Part shown: positions 1 through 6,917 of the stretch, one piece after another | Numbering within the stretch: the first letter of the stretch is position 1 | Layout of the letters: each line of letters begins with the position of its first letter | Assembly (NCBI GenBank): GCA_030428255.1 | Contig: JAUIBT010000025.1 | Coordinates: 1 to 49,620, forward strand | Length of the DNA stretch: 49,620 bases | Origin: Alphaproteobacteria bacterium | Lineage (GTDB): Bacteria; Pseudomonadota; Alphaproteobacteria; UBA7985; JAUIBT01 | Reading direction: 5' to 3' | Notes under the pieces: model-generated | Seen by the model: the letters and a program-made list of their open reading frames with translations, nothing else | What the model was told of the DNA's origin: nothing | Database searches by the model: none | Position numbers and translations under genes: made by a program

Positions 1-54
1 CAGCAAGGGTTGGATTACAGACCACTCAAAGTCTGTCAGTTCATAGCTGGTCAT
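1..54 (-). CDS. IS5-family transposase, N-terminus only
   Basis: ATG at 54-52 on the minus strand opens 18 codons reading MTSYELTDFEWSVIQPLL and running off the window. This is the characteristic start of IS5-family (IS427-like) DDE transposases, where a T/S-x-x-E-L-T-D-x-x-W motif precedes the catalytic domain. A strong Shine-Dalgarno sequence (AAGGAGGAG, minus strand, about 57-66) sits just upstream and supports the start. Catalytic residues are not visible because the gene is truncated by the window edge, so whether it is intact cannot be judged. Confidence 0.8.
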   Translation of the reverse strand, partial: MTSYELTDFEWSVIQPLL

Positions 55-126
55 TGGCTCCTCCTTCATACAAGGAGCGAATCACAATCCATGGCATTTG
101 AAAACTATTTTATGAGTTCATGACCT
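1..126 (-). mobile_element. IS5-family insertion sequence, left-edge fragment
   Basis: The first 54 bases encode, on the minus strand, the N-terminus of an IS5-type transposase. The bases up to about 126 look like the leader and end of the element. I place the boundary near 121-126 because the neighbouring plus-strand reading frame opens there (CCT AAG GAA ATG) and because the sequence reading inward, GGTCATGAACTCATAAAA, looks like an IS terminal end. The other terminus lies outside the window, so the inverted repeat and target duplication cannot be confirmed. The boundary is inferred; the transposase start is seen. Confidence 0.6.
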
Positions 127-132
127 AAGGAA

Positions 133-306
133 ATGGACAACATCCTGGTCGGCGCTGCTGCGGGTCTGCTTTTGGCCAGTCCAGTTGGTGCGGCTGCATT
201 GGGCCTGACTTTGGCGACGGCCTATGACCTTGAGTTTGACAAGTCTGTTAATGGATTGATCGACTCAGCTTCGCGTATGTTTATAAGAAACTTCTTCGGT
301 GAGTAA
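133..306 (+). CDS. Small hydrophobic ORF, probably a C-terminal gene remnant beside the IS
   Basis: A 57-codon ORF opening at ATG 133, in frame back to the IS edge at about 124, so the ATG may be internal to a gene cut by the insertion. Residues 4-31 form a glycine/alanine-rich hydrophobic stretch with a possible turn at SPVG (16-19), like a helical hairpin. A charged tail follows (YDLEFDKSVNGLIDSASRMF). A hydrophobic hairpin followed by an acidic/basic amphipathic tail is how pore-forming colicin domains end, and the next gene is a small multi-helix membrane protein of immunity-protein size. The toxin reading is inference from shape only. The Shine-Dalgarno spacing (AAGG, 127-130) is too short for a strong independent start. 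Confidence 0.4.
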   Translation: MDNILVGAAAGLLLASPVGAAALGLTLATAYDLEFDKSVNGLIDSASRMFIRNFFGE

Positions 307-333
307 TAATTAAAAAATAATTGGTCCAATGTT

Positions 334-498
334 ATGAAAATAGCACAAAATGTTGCAAAATTTGTAAAGAGTGGCGCTTATTACGAAGTAATGTCCGGCG
401 CGTCTATGAAATCTAGATCATATATATTCATTGTTTTACATATTGGTAGCGATAAACGGCATTGTTACGTTTACGGTCGTGTTGATATTGGGATTTAG
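334..498 (+). CDS. Short ORF overlapping the membrane protein gene; possible frameshifted 5' part
   Basis: 54 codons from ATG 334 to TAG 496-498, reading MKIAQNVAKFVKSGAYYEV and onward, in an AT-rich context. Its 3' half overlaps, in another frame, the start of the ORF at 431-766. The downstream ORF has only a TTG start without a ribosome-binding site, so the two may once have been one gene now shifted by one base around 425-445. It could equally be a chance ORF. I recognise no family. Confidence 0.25.
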   Translation: MKIAQNVAKFVKSGAYYEVMSGASMKSRSYIFIVLHIGSDKRHCYVYGRVDIGI

Positions 499-766
499 AG
501 ATAGTGCGGATATGATTGTGGTGTTTGGTATCTTCATTATTTTAATAATAATTTTGTTTGTGTATATGGGGTTTCAGTCATTTTTGCATGCCTACGGCTA
601 CTTAAAGAGATGCTTTATAAAAGAGAGGATTGTTCCTAATGATCCTGAGAGATTTCCCGATTGCTATTATGATTGGAATATCGAGAAGATTTATTTTTCA
701 GCTTTTGTTTTCCCTTTTGTTACTCTACTTATTGTTTGCGCTGCCTTGTGTGACATGGGCAATTAG
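431..766 (+). CDS. Small three-helix membrane protein (immunity-like?)
   Basis: 111 residues from a TTG start, ending at TAG 764-766. Three hydrophobic segments are visible at about residues 2-22, 28-50 and 88-108, with a charged loop between the second and third (KRCFIKERIVPNDPERFPDCYYDW). Codon use is AT-rich (ATT, TTT, GTT, ATA), unlike everything after position 800, which suggests horizontal acquisition. No family is recognised. Size and three-helix topology match E1-type colicin immunity proteins, and the preceding hydrophobic ORF would fit a truncated toxin end, but this is conjecture. No convincing ribosome-binding site precedes the TTG, so the true start may lie upstream in another frame. 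Confidence 0.5.
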   Translation: MFYILVAINGIVTFTVVLILGFRDSADMIVVFGIFIILIIILFVYMGFQSFLHAYGYLKRCFIKERIVPNDPERFPDCYYDWNIEKIYFSAFVFPFVTLLIVCAALCDMGN

Positions 767-796
767 GGTCCGGACCCTAGGGGGGGGCACCTAGGG
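764..796. repeat. Perfect 16-bp palindrome, G tract and CCTAGGG repeats
   Basis: TAGGGTCCGGACCCTA (764-779) is a perfect palindrome containing the stop codon of the preceding ORF. A run of eight G (780-787) follows, and CCTAGGG occurs at 776-782 and again at 790-796. The structure lies exactly where base composition changes from AT-rich to GC-rich, so it may mark an insertion or deletion junction. A palindrome without a loop and without a T tract is not a standard terminator. Confidence 0.6.
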
Positions 797-895
797 CTGC
801 TGGTCTTCACTTGGACACCCCAAGCAGCGCAGCCACCCTGGCGCTCAAGCCGGGCGGCCGATCATGACACTCAAGGCTTGCGCGCGAACCGGGCG

Positions 896-1705
896 CTAGG
901 CCGCTGGTGCCACGGCGCTGACCAAGTGCGAGACGTGCGGAAAGCGGATGCTCTGGCCGTCGAAACAGTCGCCCAACTCGCGCAGAAACATGTCAAAGCA
1001 GGCCTGGCGCTGAGCCTCGGTGATGGGGCTGAGCTTGTCGCCGGTGTGCATGCCGCCCATAGCGCCCGCCGCATAGGCGCGCCCGTCCGGGTGGCTGAGT
1101 TCCAGCGCAACGCTCTCGATGGTGACGGCCTCAAATCCCGCTTGGGCAAACAGATCAGCCAGGGTTTGGCGGTCGCCTAAGCCACAGATAGCCCGAACCG
1201 CATCGCCCGCTGCGGTGCCAACATGGGCATCCAGAGCTGCCGCCTGCGCGCTCAACATGGGGTTGTGGTCCAAATCGCGCTGCACACACATCAAGACCCG
1301 TCCCGCGGGGCGAAGGACTCGCCTCAGCTCGCTCAGAGCGGCGGGCTTGTCGGGAAAAAACTGCAGCGCCTGCTGACAGATGGCCAGGTCGATCGTAGCG
1401 GTCTCCAGCGGCAAATCGGCTGCGTCTGCTTGCAACCAGGTGGCGTTCACACCTTGATCGGCGGCGCGTTGGCGCGCGACGGCCAGCATGTCGGCGCTGT
1501 GGTCGATGGCGGTGAGGCTGGAAGGCTTGACCCCGCTCGCGGCCAGCTCGCAAGTCACGACACCGGTTCCGCAGGCCAGGTCCAGCACGGCTTCGCCGTC
1601 TTTGGGCGCGGCGCGGCGGATCATCTCTTGTGCCCAAGGGCGGAAGATGACCGGCACCAAAACGCTGTCATAGCGTTGGGCGAAGCTGCTGGTTTCTGTG
1701 GGCAT
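896..1705 (-). CDS. Class I SAM-dependent methyltransferase (UbiE/Methyltransf_11 type)
   Basis: 269 residues. The start at 1705 (MPTETSSFAQRYDSVLVPVI) is chosen because GGGAGG lies just upstream; a longer ORF to 1786 lacks such support. Motif I, VLDLACGTG, is at residues 40-48, followed by an acidic residue ending the second strand (TAIDHSADML), motif II (LQADAADLPLETATIDLAICQQALQ is cut here for length) and a post-motif helix with LRRVLRPAGR. The fold is that of small-molecule methyltransferases using S-adenosylmethionine. The substrate cannot be deduced. The gene is alone on the minus strand, divergent from the SIMPL-domain gene, with about 150 bp between starts. Confidence 0.85.
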   Translation of the reverse strand: MPTETSSFAQRYDSVLVPVIFRPWAQEMIRRAAPKDGEAVLDLACGTGVVTCELAASGVKPSSLTAIDHSADMLAVARQRAADQGVNATWLQADAADLPLETATIDLAICQQALQFFPDKPAALSELRRVLRPAGRVLMCVQRDLDHNPMLSAQAAALDAHVGTAAGDAVRAICGLGDRQTLADLFAQAGFEAVTIESVALELSHPDGRAYAAGAMGGMHTGDKLSPITEAQRQACFDMFLRELGDCFDGQSIRFPHVSHLVSAVAPAA

Positions 1706-1856
1706 AGCTCTGACCTCCCTCAAAGGTCTAGCATAGCACAAGCGCGCGGGGCTGCGAAGGCCGCCCGTGCCACGCGGGCGCAGCAATTTCTGCTCCGGTC
1801 TTGCACGATTCTGGGTTAACCTGGTCTCAGATCACCCCTGACAGAAGGTCTTTGCT

Positions 1857-2597
1857 ATGTCTCGTTTCCTCGTTTCCGCGCGCGGCCTGGCCACGCTGCT
1901 CCTCTGCTCCATCGTGCTCGCCAGCGGCGCGGTTTGGGCCGAGAGCCAAGAGCCGCGCATCCTGGTCTCGGGCTTGGGCAGCGCTCAGCAAGCGCCAGAT
2001 CAGGCCATGCTGACTCTGACGGTTGAGCGCGAAGCCGAGACCGCCAGGGCGGCTCTGGACGCCAACAGTCAGGCCATGGGCCAGGTCTTGCAGGCCATGC
2101 GCGCTCAGGGTATCGCGGATAAGGACTTGCAAACCAGCGATTTTTCGATCCAGCCACGTTACGTCTATCCCAAGTCCATGCCCGGCGAGGAGCCCCGCGC
2201 CCCCCAGCTTGTCGGCTACGCCGTGGTCAACAGTTTGACCGTTCGGATGCGCGATCTGGAGCGCGTTGGCGCGGTGCTGGACGAGGCGGTTAGCCTGGGC
2301 GTTAACCGCGATGGCCGCATTCACTTCATCAACAGCGACCCGACTGCGGTGCTGGCCCAAGCCCGTCGCCTGGCTATGGCTGACGCTATCACCAAGGCCC
2401 AAACCTTAGCTGAAGCCGCAGGCGTGGAGCTGGGCAAGATCCTGGAGATCTCAGAAGGCGGTGGTACGCCGCCGCGCCCTATGGCCAAAGTCGCGGTTAT
2501 GGCGGCCATGGCACCCGGCGCGGAAGCCGTGCCGATTGCCGCTGGGGAGAGCCAGTTTCAGGTCTCGGTTCAGGTGATATTCGCCATAGAACAATAG
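1857..2597 (+). CDS. SIMPL-domain (DUF541) periplasmic protein
   Basis: 246 residues with a signal peptide (hydrophobic core 11-22, likely cleavage after AVWA at 28). The mature part is one SIMPL domain: an opening ILVSGLGSAQQAPDQAMLTL, a central block around residue 115 (VGYAVVNSLTVRMRDLERVG) and a C-terminal FQVSVQVIFAIEQ strand, all typical of the family. Family members are periplasmic or outer-membrane-associated and have been linked to oxidative stress tolerance, but the biochemical role is unclear. AAGG about 12 bases before the ATG supports the start. Convergent with ccmB. Confidence 0.85.
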   Translation: MSRFLVSARGLATLLLCSIVLASGAVWAESQEPRILVSGLGSAQQAPDQAMLTLTVEREAETARAALDANSQAMGQVLQAMRAQGIADKDLQTSDFSIQPRYVYPKSMPGEEPRAPQLVGYAVVNSLTVRMRDLERVGAVLDEAVSLGVNRDGRIHFINSDPTAVLAQARRLAMADAITKAQTLAEAAGVELGKILEISEGGGTPPRPMAKVAVMAAMAPGAEAVPIAAGESQFQVSVQVIFAIEQ

Positions 2598-2656
2598 GCC
2601 TTGTGACCTCTAGGTTTTGGCTTGGCGCACTCCGGGAGCAGGGCGCGCGGTCTGGG

Positions 2657-3322
2657 CTAGCTGCGGTTATGGTGCAGCGCCAAGCTGGCGGTACCCAGGC
2701 TCAGCGGCAACAGCAGGCAGGCCAGGCCAGCCAGCGCGTACCAGGCGCTGGCGGCGTTCATCTGCTGCTGGCTCAAGGTCACCGCGCCGACGCCAAAAAT
2801 CAGCACGGGGATCATCAGCGGTAGAGCGATCAGCGGCACCAACAAGCTGCCCTTGCGCGCACCCAGCGCCAAGGAGGCAGCGAGCAGACCCAGCGAGGTC
2901 AAACTGGGCGTCCCCAGCAGGAGGCTGAGCACCAGCAAGAGGGTTTGCGGGCCGGGCAAGAAATACAGCAGCGTCATCACCGGGGTCATGACCACCAGCG
3001 GCAGAGCGGTCAACAGCCAGGACACCAGCCACTTGGCCATGGCGTATTCCAGGCTCATCAGCGGCGCCAACAGAATTTGATCCAGCATGCCGCTGCGCTC
3101 GTCGCGCCCGAACAGGCTGTCCAGGTTCAACAGCACCGCCAGCATGGCCACCACCCAAACGATGGCGGGCGCGGTTTGCTGTAACAGGGCCTTGTCAGCA
3201 CCCAGGCCAAAGGGAAAGAGGCTGAGCGTGATGGCAAAGAACATGACCACGGTCAACAAATCGCCCGAGCGACGTAGGGCCAGGTGCCATTCGCGCGCGA
3301 AGCAGGTTAGAAAGCCGCTCAT
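2657..3322 (-). CDS. ccmB: Heme exporter subunit CcmB
   Basis: 221 residues, normal length for CcmB, with about six hydrophobic membrane helices. CcmB is the permease of the CcmAB complex, which powers release of heme-loaded CcmE from CcmC during cytochrome c maturation at the inner membrane. Recognisable family features are the N-terminal FAREWHLALRRSGD, the LFPFGLG loop and the DSLFGRDERSGMLDQILLAP cytoplasmic loop. The start codon overlaps the ccmA stop (ATGA, 3319-3322), so the two are translationally coupled. No ccmC follows: the next gene is the convergent SIMPL gene. Confidence 0.93.
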   Translation of the reverse strand: MSGFLTCFAREWHLALRRSGDLLTVVMFFAITLSLFPFGLGADKALLQQTAPAIVWVVAMLAVLLNLDSLFGRDERSGMLDQILLAPLMSLEYAMAKWLVSWLLTALPLVVMTPVMTLLYFLPGPQTLLLVLSLLLGTPSLTSLGLLAASLALGARKGSLLVPLIALPLMIPVLIFGVGAVTLSQQQMNAASAWYALAGLACLLLPLSLGTASLALHHNRS

Positions 3323-4011
3323 GCTGCTGCCTCGCTGTTTTGGGTGCGGTTTTGGGCGCTAACGTCAGCGCTGACGCCGCTGGGATGCAGGGTCAGAACG
3401 CGCGCCTGGGTGCCAAGGCTGGGCGCTTCCTGGTGGCTGATGAGAATAACCGAACCGTTCTGCGCAACTTGCTCGGCGATCAGCGCGCTGACCCAGGCGA
3501 TAGAGGCGGTATCCAGGCCGACCAGCGGCTCATCCAGCAGCCAGACAGGTCTGGGGCAGAGCAGTAAGCGCGCCAAGGCCGTGCGCCGACGCTGGCCAGA
3601 CGACAGATACCGGCAGGGCGTGGCCAAGAAGGCCGACAGTTTCAGGCTCTCGATGGCGCGGGCCATGTCGCCCGGCTTGGCGCGATAGAGGCGCTGCCAA
3701 AAGCTCAGGCTGTCTTCGACGCTCAAATCTTCGTCCAGCGCGTTGGTGTGCCCCAGGTAGTGGAACAGGCTCTTGTCACCACCAGTCTGTGGGCTGTCCC
3801 AGGTGATGCGGCCATCTTCGATGGGCAACAGACCGGCGAGCTGGCGTAGCAAACTGGACTTGCCCACGCCGTTGGGCCCTTTGAGCCACACCAGTTCCCC
3901 GGCGGCCAACTCAAAGCTCACTTGGCGGAACAGCAACAGCTCGCCGCGCATGCAGGCCAGGGAGTCAAAGCGGTGGCGGAGGTTTGGAAACCGAGGGCGG
4001 TCGTCGAGCAT
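3319..4011 (-). CDS. ccmA: Heme exporter ATP-binding subunit CcmA
   Basis: 230 residues. ABC ATPase with Walker A GPNGVGKSS (45-53), signature LSSGQ (136-140), Walker B VWLLDEP (156-162) and switch histidine H193. It drives the CcmAB(C) complex of system I cytochrome c biogenesis on the cytoplasmic face of the inner membrane. The signature carries SSGQ rather than SGGQ, common in CcmA. The first 20 residues (MLDDRPRFPN...) extend beyond the usual family start, so M21 (MRGELLLFRQ) is an alternative. A 13-bp tandem repeat lies in the upstream region. Confidence 0.93.
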   Translation of the reverse strand: MLDDRPRFPNLRHRFDSLACMRGELLLFRQVSFELAAGELVWLKGPNGVGKSSLLRQLAGLLPIEDGRITWDSPQTGGDKSLFHYLGHTNALDEDLSVEDSLSFWQRLYRAKPGDMARAIESLKLSAFLATPCRYLSSGQRRRTALARLLLCPRPVWLLDEPLVGLDTASIAWVSALIAEQVAQNGSVILISHQEAPSLGTQARVLTLHPSGVSADVSAQNRTQNSEAAA

Positions 4012-4129
4012 GGAGCGGCTTGTGTAAGGGGCAGCGCCGAACCGGTAGGAGTCGGGCTGATCGGAAAGGGGGGCAGGAAACAGCCCCCTGACTTACGACA
4101 GTTGGCGGCGCTTGCAAAGCCCTGTGGTG

Positions 4130-4195
4130 GGCTGGTGTGTTTAGGCTGGTGGGACGGGCTGGTGTAGCTGGCTGGTGTAGCGGGCTGGTCGGTCA
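4130..4195. repeat. Five imperfect 13-bp tandem repeats, core GGCTGGTG
   Basis: Units begin at 4130 (14 bp), 4144, 4157, 4170 and 4183, each starting GGCTGGT, most continuing GTAGC or similar. They fill part of the 206-bp gap between the starts of ccmA and the end of the DUF1178 gene. No gene is supported in this gap. The array is probably a slippage product, but it lies where a ccmA promoter would be expected if ccmAB is transcribed separately. Confidence 0.7.
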
Positions 4196-4217
4196 CCCGG
4201 CCCGGCTGCAGCCTGGC

Positions 4218-4730
4218 TCAGCTATCCAGCTCGGGCAGCTTGGGCAAAGGCATGATCTCGATGCCCTCGTCCAGCAGCTCTTCAATTTCATCGCCTGTGG
4301 CCTGGCCATAGATGCCGCGCTCTTCAGCTTCGCCATAGTGGATCTTGCGCGCTTCGTCGGAAAATTCCTTGCCCACATCGTCAAAGGTCTGCTGCACATA
4401 GGCTTGTAGGCGGCGCATATTGCTGACGAAGGCCTGCATCTGGGCGATGTGTTCAGCGGTCGGCGCAACGGCCTGTGGCGCTGGGCTGGCGACAGCGGCC
4501 TGGCCCGATGTTGGCGCGGAAGAGGACACTTGCCCCGCAGGGTGATCAGAGCGCGTGCGGGTCCGCCCGCCGACCACGCTGGGGCTTTGCAAGCCTTTAC
4601 TGACCTGCAAGGAGCCGCAATGCGGGCAGGAGACCAGGCCCCGCGTGTTCTGAGCTTCAAAACTCGCGGAATCTGGGAACCAAGCGTTGAATCGGTGGCC
4701 GTCATGGCACACCAGGGTCAATTCAATCAT
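4218..4730 (-). CDS. DUF1178 family protein
   Basis: 170 residues. The N-terminus has the family layout: MIELTLVCHDGHRFNAWF, then an SCPHCGS cysteine pair at about 35-38 that could bind zinc with C8/H9. The C-terminal block (FVSNMRRLQAYVQQTF...VGKEFSDEARKIHYGEAEERGIYGQA) is the conserved DUF1178 signature. The middle, about residues 48-92, is a Pro/Ser/Ala/Gln-rich linker longer than usual. The function of the family is unknown. It sits 3 bp after the nitrilase-family gene, as in many alphaproteobacteria, and is probably co-transcribed with comF, grxC and that gene. Confidence 0.9.
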   Translation of the reverse strand: MIELTLVCHDGHRFNAWFPDSASFEAQNTRGLVSCPHCGSLQVSKGLQSPSVVGGRTRTRSDHPAGQVSSSAPTSGQAAVASPAPQAVAPTAEHIAQMQAFVSNMRRLQAYVQQTFDDVGKEFSDEARKIHYGEAEERGIYGQATGDEIEELLDEGIEIMPLPKLPELDS

Positions 4731-4733
4731 GGC

Positions 4734-5594
4734 CTAAATGTAGGTACTTTGTTGCGATAAAGCTAGCGTTGGTATGCGCGCGCGGCAGTCATCGACGCGG
4801 CTGCGCTTGGCCTGAGCCATGATCACGCCGGACGTATCGGCGCTGGCTTCAGCCAGAATCTCGCCCCAAGGGTCGATGATCAGGCTGTGGCCATAACTGC
4901 GGCGAACGGCATTGTGAGCACCGGCTTGCGCGGGCGCACAGAGGTAGCTGCCGGTCTCGATCGCCCGAGCCCGCAACAGCACGTGCCAGTGCGCTTGTCC
5001 GGTGGTGACGGTAAAGGCCGAAGGCACCACCAGCAGATTGGCGCCATCGCGCGCCAAGGCGCAAAAAAGTTGCGGGAAGCGCAGATCAAAGCAGATGGCA
5101 TGCCCCAGCGTCCAAGACGCAGCGCTGTCGGCGCCCAAGGCGGTCACGCGGCGCGTTTGGCCTGGCGCATAGCTGCGGCTCTCAGCGTAGGTTTCGCCGT
5201 CCGGCAAACGCACATCGAACAGGTGGATCTTGTCATAGCGGCTTGTGATGTCCCCGCTTGGCGCGATCAGAAACTGGCGGTTGGCCAGCCGCTCAGCGCC
5301 CGGGTCCTTAATGACCAGCGAGCCAAGCAGAATCCAAACCCCGAGCTCAGCAGCCAGCGCGCGCGCGCCGCGGAGGTGTAAGTCTTGGTCTTCGCTGACC
5401 GCCTCAGCCCAGGTGGCAGCACGATCTTGGCCGATAAAGTTGCTGCACTCGGGCGTGAGGATCAGATCAGCGCCACCCGCCGCGCCCTGACGCACCAAAG
5501 CCTCAAAGCTCTGCCAATTGCGCTTGGCTTCGCCGCCGACATTAAGCTGAAGGCAGGCCAAGGTCAGGTCTTCGGCGGGCAAGGTTGGGATCAT
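4734..5594 (-). CDS. Carbon-nitrogen hydrolase (Nit1/Nit2-type amidase)
   Basis: 286 residues, the expected size. The nitrilase-superfamily triad is visible: E49 in ILTPECSNF, K122 in YDKIHLFD and C168 in ICFDLRFP. The LPDGETYAES and SAFTVTTGQAHW segments are typical of the Nit1/Nit2 branch, whose members hydrolyse deaminated glutathione or omega-amido dicarboxylates. I infer metabolite repair rather than nitrile hydrolysis. The start overlaps the glutaredoxin stop (TGATG), so it is coupled to grxC, which fits a glutathione-related role. Confidence 0.9.
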   Translation of the reverse strand: MIPTLPAEDLTLACLQLNVGGEAKRNWQSFEALVRQGAAGGADLILTPECSNFIGQDRAATWAEAVSEDQDLHLRGARALAAELGVWILLGSLVIKDPGAERLANRQFLIAPSGDITSRYDKIHLFDVRLPDGETYAESRSYAPGQTRRVTALGADSAASWTLGHAICFDLRFPQLFCALARDGANLLVVPSAFTVTTGQAHWHVLLRARAIETGSYLCAPAQAGAHNAVRRSYGHSLIIDPWGEILAEASADTSGVIMAQAKRSRVDDCRARIPTLALSQQSTYI

Positions 5595-5917
5595 CAGGCG
5601 CGCAGCAGGCCGTCGAGGCGACCGGTCTGCTCGGCCTCGAACAGGTCGTCGCAGCCGCCAATGTGTTGGCCGTCGATGAAGATCTGAGGCACCGAGGTGC
5701 GGCCGCCGGCCCGTTGGACCATTTCTGCCTTGCGCTCTTTTTCTTTCCAGATGTCGATGGTGGTCACCGGCAGGTTCTTGGATTGCAACAAGCGTTCGGC
5801 AGCGGCGCAGAAACCGCAGAGGTCGCGGCGATAAATTTCGATCTTGGGGCTCTTGGCGGCTTTGGACAGGCCGTAAGCGCCACCGTCGGCGGCAGCCGGA
5901 TCAAAAGGAGCGTTCAT
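5594..5917 (-). CDS. grxC: Glutaredoxin 3 (GrxC-like), CGFC active site
   Basis: 107 residues from MNAPFDPA. The thioredoxin-fold core begins at KIEIYRRDLCGFC (26-37) and includes the cis-proline TSVPQIFIDGQHIGGCDDL. It would reduce disulfides and glutathione mixed disulfides in the cytoplasm. The active site is CGFC (34-37) rather than the usual CPYC, and a 25-residue N-terminal extension precedes the core. An upstream in-frame ATG at 5965 would overlap the comF end; I chose 5917 because AGGAC lies upstream. It is placed between comF and the nitrilase gene in one run. Confidence 0.88.
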   Translation of the reverse strand: MNAPFDPAAADGGAYGLSKAAKSPKIEIYRRDLCGFCAAAERLLQSKNLPVTTIDIWKEKERKAEMVQRAGGRTSVPQIFIDGQHIGGCDDLFEAEQTGRLDGLLRA

Positions 5918-5924
5918 CGTGTCT

Positions 5925-6815
5925 TTAGTCCTGGATTGGGGCATCAAACTGGGAGGCATCGTCATCCTTCTGACGGCTCTCCGAAGCTAAATAGGAACTC
6001 GAAGGCGCGGGCACAAGCGCGATCACCAGAGCGTCAACTTGGCGCGCCCCGGCCTCGATCAACGGCTCAGCGGCCGCCTGGAGGGTCGCGCCGGTGGTGC
6101 GCACGTCATCCACTAAAATAATGCGTCGGCCTTTGATCAGCGCGCGGCGTTTTTCGCGCAAACCAAAGGCACCATAGAGATTGGCAAAGCGCTGGTCTGC
6201 GGACTGGCCTTTCTGGCTGGCGACGAAATGCTGGCGGATCAGGACATCTTGGCACAGGGGCGCACCGCTGGTCTTGGCGATCGCAGAGGCAAGCAGCGCG
6301 GCTTGGTTATAGCGCCGCTTGAGTTGGCGTCGCCAATGCAGCGGAATTGGCACCAGCAAGGGTGCCTCGGGCTCGTCTTTGGCTTGGTCCATCAAATCCT
6401 TGCCCGAGGCCAGCATCCAAGACGCCAAGCGCGGTACCAGGTCCAGGCGGTCCCCGTGCTTATAGGCCTTGATCATCTCCGCCAGTGCGCCGCGATACAG
6501 GCCGACCGCGCGGGTGCGGCTGAGCGAGGAGGCGGTCAGCGGCTCTTGGCAGGCGGGGCAAAGCGGCTCCTGATCCAGGGCCACCAGCATGGGCGTGCCG
6601 CAGGCTTGGCACAGGGGTTTGCGGATAAAGGACATGCTGCCAAAGCAGGGCCCGCAAAGCCCCGCCGAGACATGAGTCGGTTGCCCGCACGCCAAGCATT
6701 GGGCGGGCAGTAAGACATCCAAAGCCTGCTGAGTGGCCGCGTGCAACCAGCGGCCTGAGGCGGTGAGACCTTGGCGCAAAGGAGCAATAGAGCGGGATTG
6801 CAGGTGCTTAAGCAT
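5925..6815 (-). CDS. comF: ComF-family phosphoribosyltransferase-like protein
   Basis: 296 residues. Two N-terminal zinc-finger-like cysteine clusters (C40/C43/C54/C57 and C69/C72/C86/C89) precede a phosphoribosyltransferase-type domain. That domain contains the PRPP-binding motif IILVDDVRTTGAT (232-244) and the PIPLHWRRQLKRRYNQA segment typical of ComF. ComF proteins support natural transformation in several bacteria, acting in the cytoplasm on incoming single-stranded DNA; other roles are possible where no competence genes are nearby, as here. First gene of the comF-grxC-nit-DUF1178 run; divergent from the NDUFAF5-like gene with 102 bp between starts. Confidence 0.92.
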   Translation of the reverse strand: MLKHLQSRSIAPLRQGLTASGRWLHAATQQALDVLLPAQCLACGQPTHVSAGLCGPCFGSMSFIRKPLCQACGTPMLVALDQEPLCPACQEPLTASSLSRTRAVGLYRGALAEMIKAYKHGDRLDLVPRLASWMLASGKDLMDQAKDEPEAPLLVPIPLHWRRQLKRRYNQAALLASAIAKTSGAPLCQDVLIRQHFVASQKGQSADQRFANLYGAFGLREKRRALIKGRRIILVDDVRTTGATLQAAAEPLIEAGARQVDALVIALVPAPSSSYLASESRQKDDDASQFDAPIQD

Positions 6816-6917
6816 GAAGCCAGTCTACAGCGTCAATCCCGCCAGCAAAAGCGACAAAGCGTGGCCGCAGCGTATGCCCGGCTTGCCAAAACGCCAAAAA
6901 CACGACATCAAGCGGGC

